A stretch of DNA of 64,000 bases from Psychrilyobacter piezotolerans (GCF_003391055.1 NZ_QUAJ01000016.1:1-64000); one strand, 5' to 3'. Shown: positions 1-10,478, counted from the first letter of the stretch. Numbers and translations: made by a program. Notes: generated by a model not told the origin, from the letters alone.

Positions 1-120
1 TTATATACATTTTTTTATTCATTTATTTCCTAAAAGTAATTTTTCCTCTAAAAATTCTTTACCACCCAACTAAACTTCTTCTTTTTTACAAATATTCAAA
101 TTTATAATTTCCTAGATAAT
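1..120. other. AT-rich stretch, no gene seen
   Basis: No open frame with a ribosome binding site is visible in this edge segment. It lies just beyond the terminator of the minus-strand lipoprotein gene and may be the 3' flank of a gene outside the window. Confidence 0.5.
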
Positions 121-150
121 AAAAAAAACCACCTAAATGGTGGTTTTTTT
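121..150 (-). terminator. Rho-independent terminator of the lipoprotein gene
   Basis: CCACC and GGTGG arms around a TAAAT loop, flanked by A8 on the left and T7 on the right. It can work in both directions. On the minus strand it ends the yajC-lipoprotein transcript and it overlaps the stop codon of that gene. Confidence 0.8.
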
Positions 151-661
151 ATTTCTTTTTAAATAAAAATATTGCTGCTGCCGCTACTAATACAGCTCCT
201 AAAATTCCAAAAAGAGTTTTATTACTCTTACTCTCTTCCACCGGAGTTTTTGCCTCTACAGCTTTAGCCTCGGTTTCTGTCTTTGCTATGAGCTTGTCTG
301 CGTCTTTATCTACAACCTCATCCACTTTATCTACAGCCTTATCCACAGATGTTTCTACTGCTGCCACCTTTTCCTCTACAACCACTTCTTTCTTCATAGG
401 TTTAGGAGCTGGTTTAGTTTTCTTTACCGTCTTTTTTGCAGGTTCCGACACCGACTCATAATCCTCATCGGTCAAAACTGGCTTTTCAACCTCTACCGTA
501 ACTACTTCAGCAGTTTCTGCTGCAGCTTCTTCTTTAGGTACTGCACTTTCATCCTTAACTGCTACCACTTCAGCTACAGTTTCTTTTTTTACAGTCTCAT
601 CCTTGCCAGAACAGCTTATCAGCACTCCTGTTACAGCCAAAATTAACATTATCTTCTTCAT
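149..661 (-). CDS. Lipoprotein with low-complexity spacer and C-terminal membrane anchor
   Basis: A 170-residue protein starting at MKKIMLILAVTG. This start is chosen over an upstream GTG because an AGGAGG site lies just ahead of it. The first 17 residues form a lipoprotein signal ending in the lipobox LISC. The middle is Val/Glu/Lys/Ala/Pro-rich, with a PAPKP stretch and repeated VDK-type units, so it is probably extended. The end is a hydrophobic helix (LFGILGAVLVAAAAIFLF) closed by KKK. It would thus carry an N-terminal lipid and a C-terminal membrane helix, possibly linking envelope layers. It follows yajC. No family is recognised and the function is unknown. Confidence 0.7.
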   Translation of the reverse strand: MKKIMLILAVTGVLISCSGKDETVKKETVAEVVAVKDESAVPKEEAAAETAEVVTVEVEKPVLTDEDYESVSEPAKKTVKKTKPAPKPMKKEVVVEEKVAAVETSVDKAVDKVDEVVDKDADKLIAKTETEAKAVEAKTPVEESKSNKTLFGILGAVLVAAAAIFLFKKK

Positions 662-696
662 GACCAACCTCCTATTATTAGAATTATTCCCAATCA

Positions 697-999
697 CTAT
701 AATACTTTTCTTATAGAGTCCTTTGTTAAAGTGAGTCTAACTCCTTTATCTACTCTGATAACAATGTATTGATCGCTTACAGATACAACTTCTCCTTTGA
801 TTCCACCAGCACTTATAACATCTTTTCCAGGTTGTAAGGCATCTATCATCTCAGCGTGCTTTTGCTGCTTCTTTTTATTCGGTCTGATTAAAAATAAATA
901 AAAAATTGCACCCCATATAATAAGTGTTATTGCCATCCCTGTGTAACCAGAACTTTGACTTGTTTGTTCCGCTCCAAAAGCTAAAAAATTACTAAACAT
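697..999 (-). CDS. yajC: Preprotein translocase accessory subunit YajC
   Basis: A 100-residue protein with the YajC layout: a short N-terminal segment, one membrane helix (about residues 22-39, ending in FYLFLIRPNKKKQQK), then a small cytoplasmic beta domain with GKDVISAGGIKGEVVSV. YajC associates with SecDF and the SecYEG channel; in this family it supports protein export but is usually dispensable. An AAGGAGT site precedes the ATG. The lipoprotein gene begins about 36 bases after its stop codon and probably shares its transcript. The length is normal for the family. Confidence 0.93.
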   Translation of the reverse strand: MFSNFLAFGAEQTSQSSGYTGMAITLIIWGAIFYLFLIRPNKKKQQKHAEMIDALQPGKDVISAGGIKGEVVSVSDQYIVIRVDKGVRLTLTKDSIRKVL

Positions 1000-1162
1000 A
1001 TCTTACTCCTTTTTATTAAGTTTTATTATCTAAAGTATAGCACTATCTTTCACATTTTTAAAATCTTTTTTTAGGTTAATCCATAAATAACCACTCATTA
1101 AACTTCTGCATATTTAAGCTTCTAACTATTGTTATTAATTTTTTCATACTTTTATTAAATAT
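1000..1162. other. Gap between dnaJ and yajC
   Basis: No gene is seen. The stretch holds the yajC ribosome binding site and AT-rich sequence in which a yajC promoter is likely but not clearly identifiable. Confidence 0.5.
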
Positions 1163-1163
1163 A

Positions 1164-1198
1164 TGAAAAAAAGAGAAAATTTCCTTCTCTTTTTTCAT
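1164..1198 (-). terminator. Terminator after dnaJ
   Basis: GAAAAAAGAGAA and TTCTCTTTTTTC arms form a long AT-rich hairpin ending in a U-rich strand. It separates dnaJ from yajC on the minus strand. Confidence 0.7.
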
Positions 1199-1209
1199 AA
1201 TTTTTATTT

Positions 1210-2352
1210 TTACTTAAATAGATCCTTCAATTTATCAAAAAATCCTTCTTTCATACCTGTATTTTTCTCCTTCAAACTATCTTCAAAGGCTTTCAATAAG
1301 TTTTTTTGCTCTGAATTCAGCTTTGTAGGAGTCTCAACTATAACTTTGACCAATTCATCCCCTACTCTTCCCCCTCTTGTGCTAGGTATTCCCTTACCAC
1401 GAAGTCTGAATACCTTTCCAGTCTGGGTTCCTTCTGGAATTTTTATCTTTATTGCCTCATCCAGAGTAGGGATCTGTATCTCTCCTCCTAAAACAGCCTT
1501 GGTATAGGAGATTGGTACCTCGCAAACAATGTCCGATCCGTGTCTTTCAAAGATAGCATGTTCCTTTACCCTTATAAATAAATATAAGTCTCCATTTGGT
1601 CCGCCACTTTCACTGGCTTCCCCCATCCCACCTAATCTGAGTTTTTGACCATCATCTATTCCAGCTGGGATTTTCACATGTTTTTCTACTTTTTCCTTCT
1701 CTACACCTGTTCCATGGCAGGTAGGACATTTTTCAGTAGGAACCTCTCCCTTACCATTACATCTGTCACATTCTACTACATTTTCAAAATTTCCAAACAT
1801 AGTTCTCTGGATCTCTTTTATTCTTCCATTACCATGACATTTAGAACAAGTTTTCGTATCTGTTCCTGGTTTAGCTCCAGTTCCGTGGCAGGTATGGCAT
1901 TCACCGTTTCTGAAATATTTAACCTCTTTTTCTGTACCCTTGGCAGCCTCTTCCAGTGTGATTTCCACAGTATATCTAAGATCTGCCCCAGGTTCTACTC
2001 GGGGACCACGAGAAGTTCCTCCGCCGAAGAACGAACCGAAAATATCTTCAAAGCCTCCTGCTCCTCCGAATCCTCCGAATCCGCCAAAGCCTCCTGCTCC
2101 TCCTCCACCTTGGGAGAATGCATCATGACCAAATCTGTCATATTTAGATCTTTTTTCTCCATCTGAAAGAACCTGATAAGCATCATTTACCTCTTTAAAT
2201 TTATGTTCTGCATCAGCTTTTTCCTTTTCAGTAGCACTACTATACTTATCTGGATGGTATTTCATAGCTTTTTTTCTATAGGCTTTTTTTATCTCGCTCT
2301 CACTGGCTCCCTTAGGTATTCCCAGCGTTTCATAATAATCTTTTTTAGACAT
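1210..2352 (-). CDS. dnaJ: Chaperone DnaJ (Hsp40)
   Basis: A 380-residue full-length type I Hsp40 that loads substrates on DnaK and stimulates its ATPase. The J domain (residues 1-70) has HPD at 33-35. A Gly/Phe-rich linker (about 80-115) follows. Next is a zinc domain with four CxxCxGxG-type repeats (CHTCHGTG, CSKCHGNG, CDRCNGKG, CPTCHGTG), then two C-terminal substrate-binding beta domains. It is on the same strand as hrcA-grpE-dnaK, but a GNAT gene and an aldose-epimerase-like gene lie in between, so it may be partly transcribed on its own. Confidence 0.98.
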   Translation of the reverse strand: MSKKDYYETLGIPKGASESEIKKAYRKKAMKYHPDKYSSATEKEKADAEHKFKEVNDAYQVLSDGEKRSKYDRFGHDAFSQGGGGAGGFGGFGGFGGAGGFEDIFGSFFGGGTSRGPRVEPGADLRYTVEITLEEAAKGTEKEVKYFRNGECHTCHGTGAKPGTDTKTCSKCHGNGRIKEIQRTMFGNFENVVECDRCNGKGEVPTEKCPTCHGTGVEKEKVEKHVKIPAGIDDGQKLRLGGMGEASESGGPNGDLYLFIRVKEHAIFERHGSDIVCEVPISYTKAVLGGEIQIPTLDEAIKIKIPEGTQTGKVFRLRGKGIPSTRGGRVGDELVKVIVETPTKLNSEQKNLLKAFEDSLKEKNTGMKEGFFDKLKDLFK

Positions 2353-2488
2353 TTTTCTCTCCTTTTTTCTTCTTCATTTTGCCGCCAATTTACGTAGTAA
2401 ATTTTTAGATACTTTTTTATGACCTTTACATTTATTTTGTGATTCAGTTTCTATTTTTTTGAATATAAATTTTAATTAGTGGTTGTTT

Positions 2489-3361
2489 CTAACCTTTGAC
2501 CCTGATTTTCAGGCTAGCCCTATATTCCCCATGGCCCTCTAATTTAATAATTCCGTCTTTTTCCTCTAACCTGCCGCTTGCATCTACAAAATCCGCTATT
2601 CCATTCCAAGGCTCCAGACACACAAATTCTGCTCCTACCTTATTCCAGAATGCGATATATTCAAAGTTGCTGTAATCCATAGTTACAACCCTGGTATTTT
2701 TTTTACACTTTAACGATACTTTTTTAGAGTTTAAACCTTTAAATATAAAGGCATCATCTTTAAAGAGATCTTCACTCAACTCTATTTTTTTACTGTTCTC
2801 TAAAAATTTTATGGTATTTCTGGATATATTTCTCCCCTCTAAAGGAAGTATTGAGGCAGTTTCATTTTTTTCAAATTCCAAATAATAATCCGAAATCTTA
2901 GTATCTCTATCTGTAGGAATACTAAATGCAGGATGGGCTCCAACTGAAAAATAGATCTCCTCATGGGATAAATTTTCTACCCTGTATTCAATGGATAGAC
3001 ATCCATTTTTTAGACTGTATTCCAGATAAAGCTTAAACTCAAATGGATATTTTTTTAAAGTTTCTTCATTTGACTCCAGTAAAAAAACTACCCTGTTTTC
3101 CTCCTTGGAAATAACTTCAAATTTATTGTCCCTTGCAAATCCATGCTGTCCCATCTCATAAGTTATCCCGTGATAGCTGTATTTCCCATCTTTTAACCCT
3201 CCTACAATGGGAAACAACACAGGTGAAGTCCGTCCCCAAAATTCAGGATCAGCATTCCACATAAATTCCTCGTTATTTTTTAGAAATTTTAAGCTTTTTA
3301 ACTCTGCACCATGACTATCTATAACAGCCTCTGCAATTCCATCGGTTATTTTATATCCCAT
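2489..3361 (-). CDS. Aldose 1-epimerase family protein (LacX/YeaD-like mutarotase)
   Basis: A 290-residue beta-sandwich protein of the galactose mutarotase-like superfamily. Its members interconvert alpha and beta anomers of sugars or phosphosugars. Visible marks are an early ADPEFWGRTSPVLFPIVG segment, the active-site-type VGAHPAFSIP with its histidine, and a late CLEPWNGIADF segment; this pattern suits the LacX-type branch better than GalM. The ATG at 3361 is preferred over one five codons upstream because GAGGAG lies seven bases before it. It sits between the GNAT gene and dnaJ. The exact substrate cannot be read from the sequence. Confidence 0.85.
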   Translation of the reverse strand: MGYKITDGIAEAVIDSHGAELKSLKFLKNNEEFMWNADPEFWGRTSPVLFPIVGGLKDGKYSYHGITYEMGQHGFARDNKFEVISKEENRVVFLLESNEETLKKYPFEFKLYLEYSLKNGCLSIEYRVENLSHEEIYFSVGAHPAFSIPTDRDTKISDYYLEFEKNETASILPLEGRNISRNTIKFLENSKKIELSEDLFKDDAFIFKGLNSKKVSLKCKKNTRVVTMDYSNFEYIAFWNKVGAEFVCLEPWNGIADFVDASGRLEEKDGIIKLEGHGEYRASLKIRVKG

Positions 3362-3396
3362 AGTTATTCTCCTCATTCAAAGTCTAACTTTCATAG

Positions 3397-3849
3397 TTAT
3401 ATTACTTTGTTTAAATATATATCGGTTATATCATATCCCATTTTCTTATATACTGCTATGTTTTTTTCATTATATCCATATGAATGGATATTAATTTTTT
3501 TTATATCTAATTCATCGGCTTTCTCTTCGATCAACTCGATGAATTTTAACTCATATTCATTTTCCTGGAATTCTTCAAAGATACAGGTATTATTTACAAA
3601 CATTTCATTGTTAAATTTATTCATCCAAACAAATCCTACCTTAACTTCATCTTCATAGGCATTTAACAAGTAATGGTTAGGAGTAGATATCCCTTCATTT
3701 AAAATCTTATCCAAGGCTTCCTTGGATAGTTCCAGGGCTTCTCTTTCCGACCAGTGACCCACCTTTATCTTGTCTTTAGCATAATCAGCTATCATCTTTC
3801 CTTTTACCATGTTAAAGTCTGCTTCTGACATTCTCTCTAATTTTAACAT
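3397..3849 (-). CDS. GNAT-family N-acetyltransferase
   Basis: A 150-residue single-domain protein. The C-terminal half carries the GNAT acetyl-CoA-binding pattern: IKKINIHSYGYNEKNIAVYKKMGY ends in the usual asparagine, alanine/tyrosine and 'KMGY' elements, and VGFVWMNKF supplies the central strand. These enzymes move acetyl groups from acetyl-CoA to amines of small molecules or proteins; the substrate is unknown. It sits between dnaK and the mutarotase-like gene, all minus strand, and could be co-transcribed with the chaperone operon. The length is usual for the family. Confidence 0.78.
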   Translation of the reverse strand: MLKLERMSEADFNMVKGKMIADYAKDKIKVGHWSEREALELSKEALDKILNEGISTPNHYLLNAYEDEVKVGFVWMNKFNNEMFVNNTCIFEEFQENEYELKFIELIEEKADELDIKKINIHSYGYNEKNIAVYKKMGYDITDIYLNKVI

Positions 3850-3907
3850 CTATGTATCCCCCTCTTTCATGTTTTTTTACCCTCATCAGTCCTTAAAGAT
3901 TCCCTCA

Positions 3908-3950
3908 CCATACAAGAAGAGAGGCTAAACCCTATAAGCTTAGCCCCTTC
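3908..3950. other. Hairpin between dnaK and the GNAT gene
   Basis: GAAGNGAGGCTAA and TTAGCCCCTTC arms flank a short loop. There is no good U-tract on the minus strand, so this looks more like an RNA processing or stabilising hairpin, or a weak terminator after dnaK. Confidence 0.4.
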
Positions 3951-4064
3951 TATATTTAACCCTTTATTCTACTTCAGTTTCTCCCTATCACATTTAAAAT
4001 TCATTCTAACTAGAACTAATTTTAATACTCGCGAATCGAGAAACTATCAGAAGGAAGAGGGTTC

Positions 4065-5927
<1,863 letters not shown>

Positions 5928-5988
5928 CTACCCTTATATTATTTTTTTTATACTTTCAAATTCAACCTCAGTTTCCCTTAAATATCGT

Positions 5989-6014
5989 AATTCTCTTATA
6001 ATTATAAGAGAATT
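5989..6014. other. Perfect 26-bp palindrome between grpE and dnaK
   Basis: Two 13-base arms (AATTCTCTTATAA and its complement) meet without a spacer. As RNA this gives a stable AU-rich hairpin in the grpE-dnaK spacer, with no U-tract after it. It may mark a processing site that separates the abundant dnaK message from hrcA-grpE. That role is an inference. Confidence 0.55.
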
Positions 6015-6039
6015 TCGTACTCATCAATCGGGAGTTCTT

Positions 6040-6597
6040 CTATTTTTTACAAACTTTTACCATTGAAGGTCTGATTACTTTACCCTTCATCTTATATCCT
6101 TTTTGCAGTTCCATTGTAATATGATCATTATCCATCGTTTCACAGTTTTCAGTCATTACAGCCTGGTGAACGTGAGGATCATACTCTTTTCCTACTGCTT
6201 CAATTGGTTCCACCCCTTCTGCATTCATGATTCCATGCATTTGAGTCAGCGTCATTTCTACACCTTTCACCAATGCATCAAAATCTTTTGTTTCAACAGA
6301 TGCCGCAACTCCCCTTTCAAGGTTATCCACTGCCTCTAACACTTTTAAGATTACTTTTTCTGATGCATATTTTCTAAATTCTTCTAATTCATTTTGCTTT
6401 CTCTTAGTAAAATTTTGAAATTCTGCATTTTTTCTAGCATATGCACTCTTCCAATCTTCAAGATCAGCTTCTATCTTAGCCATTTTATCTTCTAATGTTT
6501 CCTCATCCTCTGTTATTTCCTCCTGAACCTCTTCTATTTTTTCTTCTGCTGCCACTTCTTCTACTTTTTCTTCTTCAACCTTTTTTTTCTTACTCAT
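6040..6597 (-). CDS. grpE: Nucleotide exchange factor GrpE
   Basis: A 185-residue GrpE, the cofactor that releases ADP from DnaK. The N-terminus is Lys/Glu-rich and disordered-looking, followed by a long coiled coil with WKSAYARKNAEFQNFTKRKQ. The C-terminal beta domain carries EPIEAVGKEYDPHVHQAV and ends GYKMKGKVIRPSMVKVCKK, close to the family signature. Its start overlaps the end of hrcA by 8 bases, pointing to translational coupling. Confidence 0.97.
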   Translation of the reverse strand: MSKKKKVEEEKVEEVAAEEKIEEVQEEITEDEETLEDKMAKIEADLEDWKSAYARKNAEFQNFTKRKQNELEEFRKYASEKVILKVLEAVDNLERGVAASVETKDFDALVKGVEMTLTQMHGIMNAEGVEPIEAVGKEYDPHVHQAVMTENCETMDNDHITMELQKGYKMKGKVIRPSMVKVCKK

Positions 6598-7615
6598 TAT
6601 TTTCTCCTTTTTTTAGTGCTGTATTAATCATATTATTAACTTCTTTAGTCACATATTCTACCAGGCCTACAGTTTTAGAGTAAGCCATCCTTTTAGGACC
6701 TACTACTCCTATAATCCCCTGGGAACTACCGTTCTTATAGAAGGAATATACAAAACTGAAATCTTTTAGTGCCTTTATATTCAGTTCATCCCCGAATACC
6801 ACATACACTTCTCCCTGTTTATGTTCCCTTGTGCTGATCAACTCTTTAAATATCTCATCCAGCCCCTTGCGTCTGTTAAAAATTTCCAGGGCTTCCTTGG
6901 CTTCCTCCACTGTTTTGTTTTCAAATATAGTAGAAGCACCATTTATAAAAAACTCCCCCTCCATATCCTGATATACTTTATCCGATATAGATTCTAGTAC
7001 CGGGTTTCCTTTTTCCTTTACAAAATTTTCTATTTCAAAGGTCTTAACTTCACCTCTGGATGATTTTTCATTTAATTTTAAGCATATTTTTTTTAATTCT
7101 ACCTCATCTATCGGGTTTTCAAAATGTATCTTTCTGGTTCTTACTGTAGAGTCATCCATAACTATTACAGCCATAGCCATATAGTTATTTACATGAACTA
7201 ATTCAACCTTCTTTATTGTCTCACGACTTATACTGGGCTCTAATACTATCCCTGCATAAGATGTTAATTTGGACAGGAGATTAGAAGTTCTTTTCAATAT
7301 ACCGTCAAATTCCCCGATTTTCTCCTCATATATTTTATGTATTTTTTCCATCTCTTGCCTGGATAGTTTTTCTATCTTGAGCAGTTCTGAAAGATAAAAT
7401 TTATACCCTAGATCTGTAGGTATCCTTCCTGATGACGTGTGGGTCTTGGACAGATAACCCAAATCTTCCAGATCAGCCATTACATTTCTAATGGTTGCCG
7501 ATGAATACTCTATATTGTATTTTTTCACTAATGTCCTGGAGCCTATCGTCCCACCTGAAGTCAGGTAATAATCGATTATTGCTCCTAACACCAGTTTTTC
7601 CCTATCTGTAATCAT
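6590..7615 (-). CDS. hrcA: Heat-inducible transcription repressor HrcA
   Basis: A 341-residue repressor that binds CIRCE and depends on GroEL in well-studied bacteria. An N-terminal winged helix (about residues 1-75, with TIGSRTLVKKYNIEYSSATI) precedes a GAF-like domain. The ATG at 7615 is chosen because a possible upstream GTG start lies inside the CIRCE operator. A GGAGTG site precedes the ATG. As first gene of the operon it controls itself, grpE and dnaK. Confidence 0.96.
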   Translation of the reverse strand: MITDREKLVLGAIIDYYLTSGGTIGSRTLVKKYNIEYSSATIRNVMADLEDLGYLSKTHTSSGRIPTDLGYKFYLSELLKIEKLSRQEMEKIHKIYEEKIGEFDGILKRTSNLLSKLTSYAGIVLEPSISRETIKKVELVHVNNYMAMAVIVMDDSTVRTRKIHFENPIDEVELKKICLKLNEKSSRGEVKTFEIENFVKEKGNPVLESISDKVYQDMEGEFFINGASTIFENKTVEEAKEALEIFNRRKGLDEIFKELISTREHKQGEVYVVFGDELNIKALKDFSFVYSFYKNGSSQGIIGVVGPKRMAYSKTVGLVEYVTKEVNNMINTALKKGENNE

Positions 7616-7640
7616 CTTCACCACTCCAATCAGCCAGTTG

Positions 7641-7667
7641 TTAGCACTCACCGGATTAGATTGCTAA
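7641..7667 (-). promoter_or_regulatory. CIRCE operator of hrcA-grpE-dnaK
   Basis: TTAGCACTC, nine bases, then GATTGCTAA. It matches the TTAGCACTC-N9-GAGTGCTAA consensus at 17 of 18 positions. It lies between the -10 box and the hrcA start codon, the usual place for HrcA binding. Confidence 0.96.
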
Positions 7668-7676
7668 CTTAGGATG

Positions 7677-7705
7677 AGTATATACCCATTTTTCAACTTT
7701 GTCAA
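7677..7705 (-). promoter_or_regulatory. Sigma-70 type promoter of the hrcA operon
   Basis: On the minus strand, -35 TTGACA (7705-7700) and -10 TATACT (7682-7677) are separated by 17 bases. The -10 box ends 9 bases before CIRCE, so bound HrcA would cover the start point. Confidence 0.92.
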
Positions 7706-7720
7706 CACTTTTTTGCACAA

Positions 7721-7751
7721 AATTAGCCACCTGTTATCCAGGTGGCTAATT
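7721..7751 (-). terminator. Terminator of the 141-residue gene
   Basis: A perfect 13-bp stem (AATTAGCCACCTG and its complement) with a TTATC loop. On the minus strand it runs into a short T-rich stretch just before the hrcA promoter. Confidence 0.8.
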
Positions 7752-7767
7752 CATTAAAGTTCTATAT

Positions 7768-8193
7768 TTATTTACTTTCCTTGGCTATTTGCTCCTCCAA
7801 TTCTTCAATCTCTTCAAATTTTTCATCAAAGAACTCTCCGAACTCTTCCTCGATCTTCTCTTCATATATGTCTAAATCTCCATTGGGAGCTTCCATCTCA
7901 TATACGCAGTTGAAGTCATTGATATGGCATAACTCTACCATAGCTTCAAAATTTACTTCTTCTTCCTCTGCAGTAAACATATACCCTATCCCCTTATTCC
8001 CATTCTCTTCCTCAAAATCATACAGTTCCCATTCCATTCCTATATTCATTCTTTTTTCAGATAATTCCTTAGCTAATTTTTCAGCTACTCCCTCTTTTAC
8101 ACAGACATATATATTACAGATTGCTTCGTTTTCTATCCCGCAAGTAATCTTATACCCGTCATTTGTCATCTCCATATAGTTAAATTTTTTCAT
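7768..8193 (-). CDS. Hypothetical acidic protein
   Basis: A 141-residue soluble protein with no signal peptide and no membrane helix. It is strongly acidic in its last 40 residues (FGEFFDEKFEEIEELEEQIA), probably helical, and has several cysteines in the first 90 residues. No family is recognised. It stands as a single gene between its own terminator and a terminator on the FAH side. The Shine-Dalgarno site ahead of the ATG (GGAGG) supports it as real. Confidence 0.65.
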   Translation of the reverse strand: MKKFNYMEMTNDGYKITCGIENEAICNIYVCVKEGVAEKLAKELSEKRMNIGMEWELYDFEEENGNKGIGYMFTAEEEEVNFEAMVELCHINDFNCVYEMEAPNGDLDIYEEKIEEEFGEFFDEKFEEIEELEEQIAKESK

Positions 8194-8270
8194 CTTTACC
8201 TCCAGCTTTAATAATTAGCAAATGTCCTTTACTAATTTAATATTTTTTCTATATTATACCACATCTAAAG

Positions 8271-8306
8271 AAAAAAACGACTAAATCCATTTTATAGATT
8301 CAACCG
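8271..8306 (-). terminator. Terminator after the FAH-family gene
   Basis: On the minus strand, CGGTTGAATC and GATTTAGTCG pair with G-U wobbles and are followed by T7. Confidence 0.6.
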
Positions 8307-8323
8307 CTTTTCTCTTTTACTTT

Positions 8324-8349
8324 GGTCTCTCCTAATTATAGGAGAAACC
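8324..8349. other. Hairpin downstream of the FAH-family gene
   Basis: TCTCCTA and TAGGAGA arms around ATTA, extended by GGT/ACC. There is no U-tract, so it probably acts as a 3' stabiliser just before the terminator at 8271-8306. Confidence 0.45.
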
Positions 8350-8373
8350 ATAAAAAGGATGAGGTATGTGACC

Positions 8374-9270
8374 TTATCTCTTTACCGTATTTTTCAGAAC
8401 TCCTATTTTCTCTATTTCACACTCTATGATATCTCCATCTTTCAAATACTTTGGCGGATCAAAAGACATCCCTACCCCTGCCGGTGTTCCTGTAGAAATT
8501 ATATCTCCTGCTTCTAAAGTCATCCCCCTTGATATGTCTGAAATTAAGGTATCTATGTCAAATATAAAATTTTCCGTATTAGAATTCTGCCTCAGCTCTC
8601 CATTTATCTTAGCGGATATATTCAATTTTACCGGATAATCTATATAATCTTTGTGGACGATACACGGTCCCATAACTACTGCTCCATCTAAGCCCTTACC
8701 AATAGTCCACTGCTGATGTTCAACCATAAGATCCCTGGCAGAGATATCATTCATAATTGTATATCCAAAGATACTCTCTTTTACCTCTGATTTTGCTATT
8801 TTTGATATTTCCTTTCCTATCACTACCCCTAATTCCACCTCATAATCTAATTTTTTTGTAATGTCCTCATGCAGCGGTATTACAGCCTCTGCACCACCTG
8901 CATGTCTTGCTCTCTTACTGAATATTACAGGGCTGGCTGGCACCTCATTTTTTATATTTAACTCAACTACTGTCTCTGGTATATGTGCCTTATAGTTCAA
9001 TCCTATAGATATAATGTCATGGAGGGGCAGAGGAATGGGAGCTAATACTAAAATTTTATCGAAATCATAGTATACATCTGATTTTTCCTCTCCCTTCCAT
9101 AGTTTATCTAATTTTTCTATATCACTTTTTTCATGGGTCTCTATAAAATCATTCATATCAAAAAATTCCTGACTTAACCGGACCTCATCTATAGGTATTA
9201 TCTTCTTCCCATCCTTTGTTAATATTCCTATCTCCTCTAACCCCTGGTATTCAAATGTAAAAAACTTCAT
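8374..9270 (-). CDS. Fumarylacetoacetate hydrolase (FAH) family protein
   Basis: A 298-residue protein with the FAH/2-hydroxyhepta-diene-dioate isomerase fold in its C-terminal 210 residues. Visible marks are IISIGLNYKAH, the metal-binding region DYEVELGVVIGKE, FGYTIMNDISARDLM and the late GDIISTGTPAGVG. The family cleaves or decarboxylates beta-diketo acids, often with Mg2+; many bacterial members act on oxaloacetate or acylpyruvates. The substrate is not assignable here. The ATG has a GAGGAGG site. It follows the AI-2E-type permease by 14 bases and is likely in one transcript with it. Confidence 0.88.
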   Translation of the reverse strand: MKFFTFEYQGLEEIGILTKDGKKIIPIDEVRLSQEFFDMNDFIETHEKSDIEKLDKLWKGEEKSDVYYDFDKILVLAPIPLPLHDIISIGLNYKAHIPETVVELNIKNEVPASPVIFSKRARHAGGAEAVIPLHEDITKKLDYEVELGVVIGKEISKIAKSEVKESIFGYTIMNDISARDLMVEHQQWTIGKGLDGAVVMGPCIVHKDYIDYPVKLNISAKINGELRQNSNTENFIFDIDTLISDISRGMTLEAGDIISTGTPAGVGMSFDPPKYLKDGDIIECEIEKIGVLKNTVKR

Positions 9271-9284
9271 CCTGTCCTCCTCAT

Positions 9285-10355
9285 CTATTTTCTATTTTTC
9301 ATATCATCTCTTTCTACCAATGCTATCATAAATTTATATCCCAAAGCTAAAATTACAGGTCCCACAAAAAGTCCGATTATGCCATAAGTAACCATCCCTC
9401 CTAAAGATCCCAGGAGGATCACAAGCATGGGAATATCCACACCCCTCCCCAGAATAAATGGTTTCAATACATTATCTAAAATTCCTACAAATATACTCCA
9501 TATTATATATAGTACAGCTATGGTTATTGTTTGTTTAGAATATACATAGACAGCTACCGGAACTAATATTACCATTGGTGGCAGCTGAATTATTGCCAAG
9601 ATCATAACCAATATACTCCATATTCCTGCACCTGGCACTCCCACTGCCAACATCCCAATCCCTGCAAAAACAGCCTGAATTATTGCTATTCCCACAACTC
9701 CCTGAACAACACTTCTTATAGTTCCTGCTGCTATCTCATGGAAACCTTCTACAAATTCTCCTATCAAAATTTTAAAAATTTTACCAGTGCCCCTACTGCA
9801 AACCTCTGCATTTATAAGAAGTATCCCTCCTATAAATATAGATAATATAAACTGAACTATCGCTATCCCTAAAGTTGAAATTATTCCTAATATTTTAGAA
9901 GCATATATTTGAAGCTGGGGAGCTATTTTTTCTATCATATTTCTAAAATCTCCTGTAAATAGTATCCACAGCTTAGCTATCTTTTCACCCAATACAGGTA
10001 TTCCTTTTATCTCTTCACTTACTTGGGGTATTGTCAGTGTTCCAGCTTCCAAACTTTCTGTTATCTTCCCCAAACTTTCTATTGTGGAATCCATGAATAA
10101 TATCACAGGTGAAATTACAAATATTAAACCTATAACCACCAATAATATCGCCGACAGTTTATCTCTCCCCTTTAATATTTTTGTGAATCTCTTATGAAGC
10201 GGAAAACTCGACACCGCGATTATTATCCCCCATAGAGTAATCATAAAAAGTGGCTTTATTATTGTAAAACTCCATATAAAAAGTATCCCTATAAAACTTA
10301 TCCGTATAAAAACATTTACAGCTTCCCGTGTATCCACACGATTTTTATTCTCCAC
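9285..10355 (-). CDS. AI-2E transporter family (UPF0118) membrane protein
   Basis: A 356-residue polytopic protein with about eight hydrophobic segments in the order typical of this family: two at the N-terminus, a soluble stretch around residues 95-150, then a cluster with IIQLPPMVILVPVAVY and a C-terminal LGSLGGMVTYGIIGLFVGPV motif. Family members include exporters and Na+/H+ antiporters, and the name 'AI-2E' does not prove a quorum-sensing role. The start codon appears to be GTG, behind GGGGAGGG; no in-frame ATG is nearby. Confidence 0.85.
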   Translation of the reverse strand: MENKNRVDTREAVNVFIRISFIGILFIWSFTIIKPLFMITLWGIIIAVSSFPLHKRFTKILKGRDKLSAILLVVIGLIFVISPVILFMDSTIESLGKITESLEAGTLTIPQVSEEIKGIPVLGEKIAKLWILFTGDFRNMIEKIAPQLQIYASKILGIISTLGIAIVQFILSIFIGGILLINAEVCSRGTGKIFKILIGEFVEGFHEIAAGTIRSVVQGVVGIAIIQAVFAGIGMLAVGVPGAGIWSILVMILAIIQLPPMVILVPVAVYVYSKQTITIAVLYIIWSIFVGILDNVLKPFILGRGVDIPMLVILLGSLGGMVTYGIIGLFVGPVILALGYKFMIALVERDDMKNRK

Positions 10356-10478
10356 AATCCCTCCCCATCACAATAAAAAATATATCTCAACGGAATATAC
10401 TCTCTTTTTTTTTATTTCCTGTACATCTAGAATAAGGTTTTTAATGCGTGCACCATCGCGAAAGTTCAGTATATAATT

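Noticed and set aside
1645-2166. Plus-strand frames opposite dnaJ
   Set aside because: They mirror the zinc-finger and Gly-rich parts of DnaJ; the low-complexity Ser/Pro sequence results from the complement.
7616-7651. GTG start for hrcA twelve codons upstream of the chosen ATG
   Set aside because: The GTG lies inside the CIRCE operator close to the promoter, and MITDREKLVLGAI is the usual HrcA beginning.
8937-8960. Second sigma-54 promoter at a TGGCAC inside the FAH-family gene
   Set aside because: It lies within coding sequence, on the plus strand, and has no TTGC at the required distance.
9285-10355. Autoinducer-2 exporter function from the family name
   Set aside because: The family name comes from one member; others are antiporters. 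Nothing nearby concerns AI-2.
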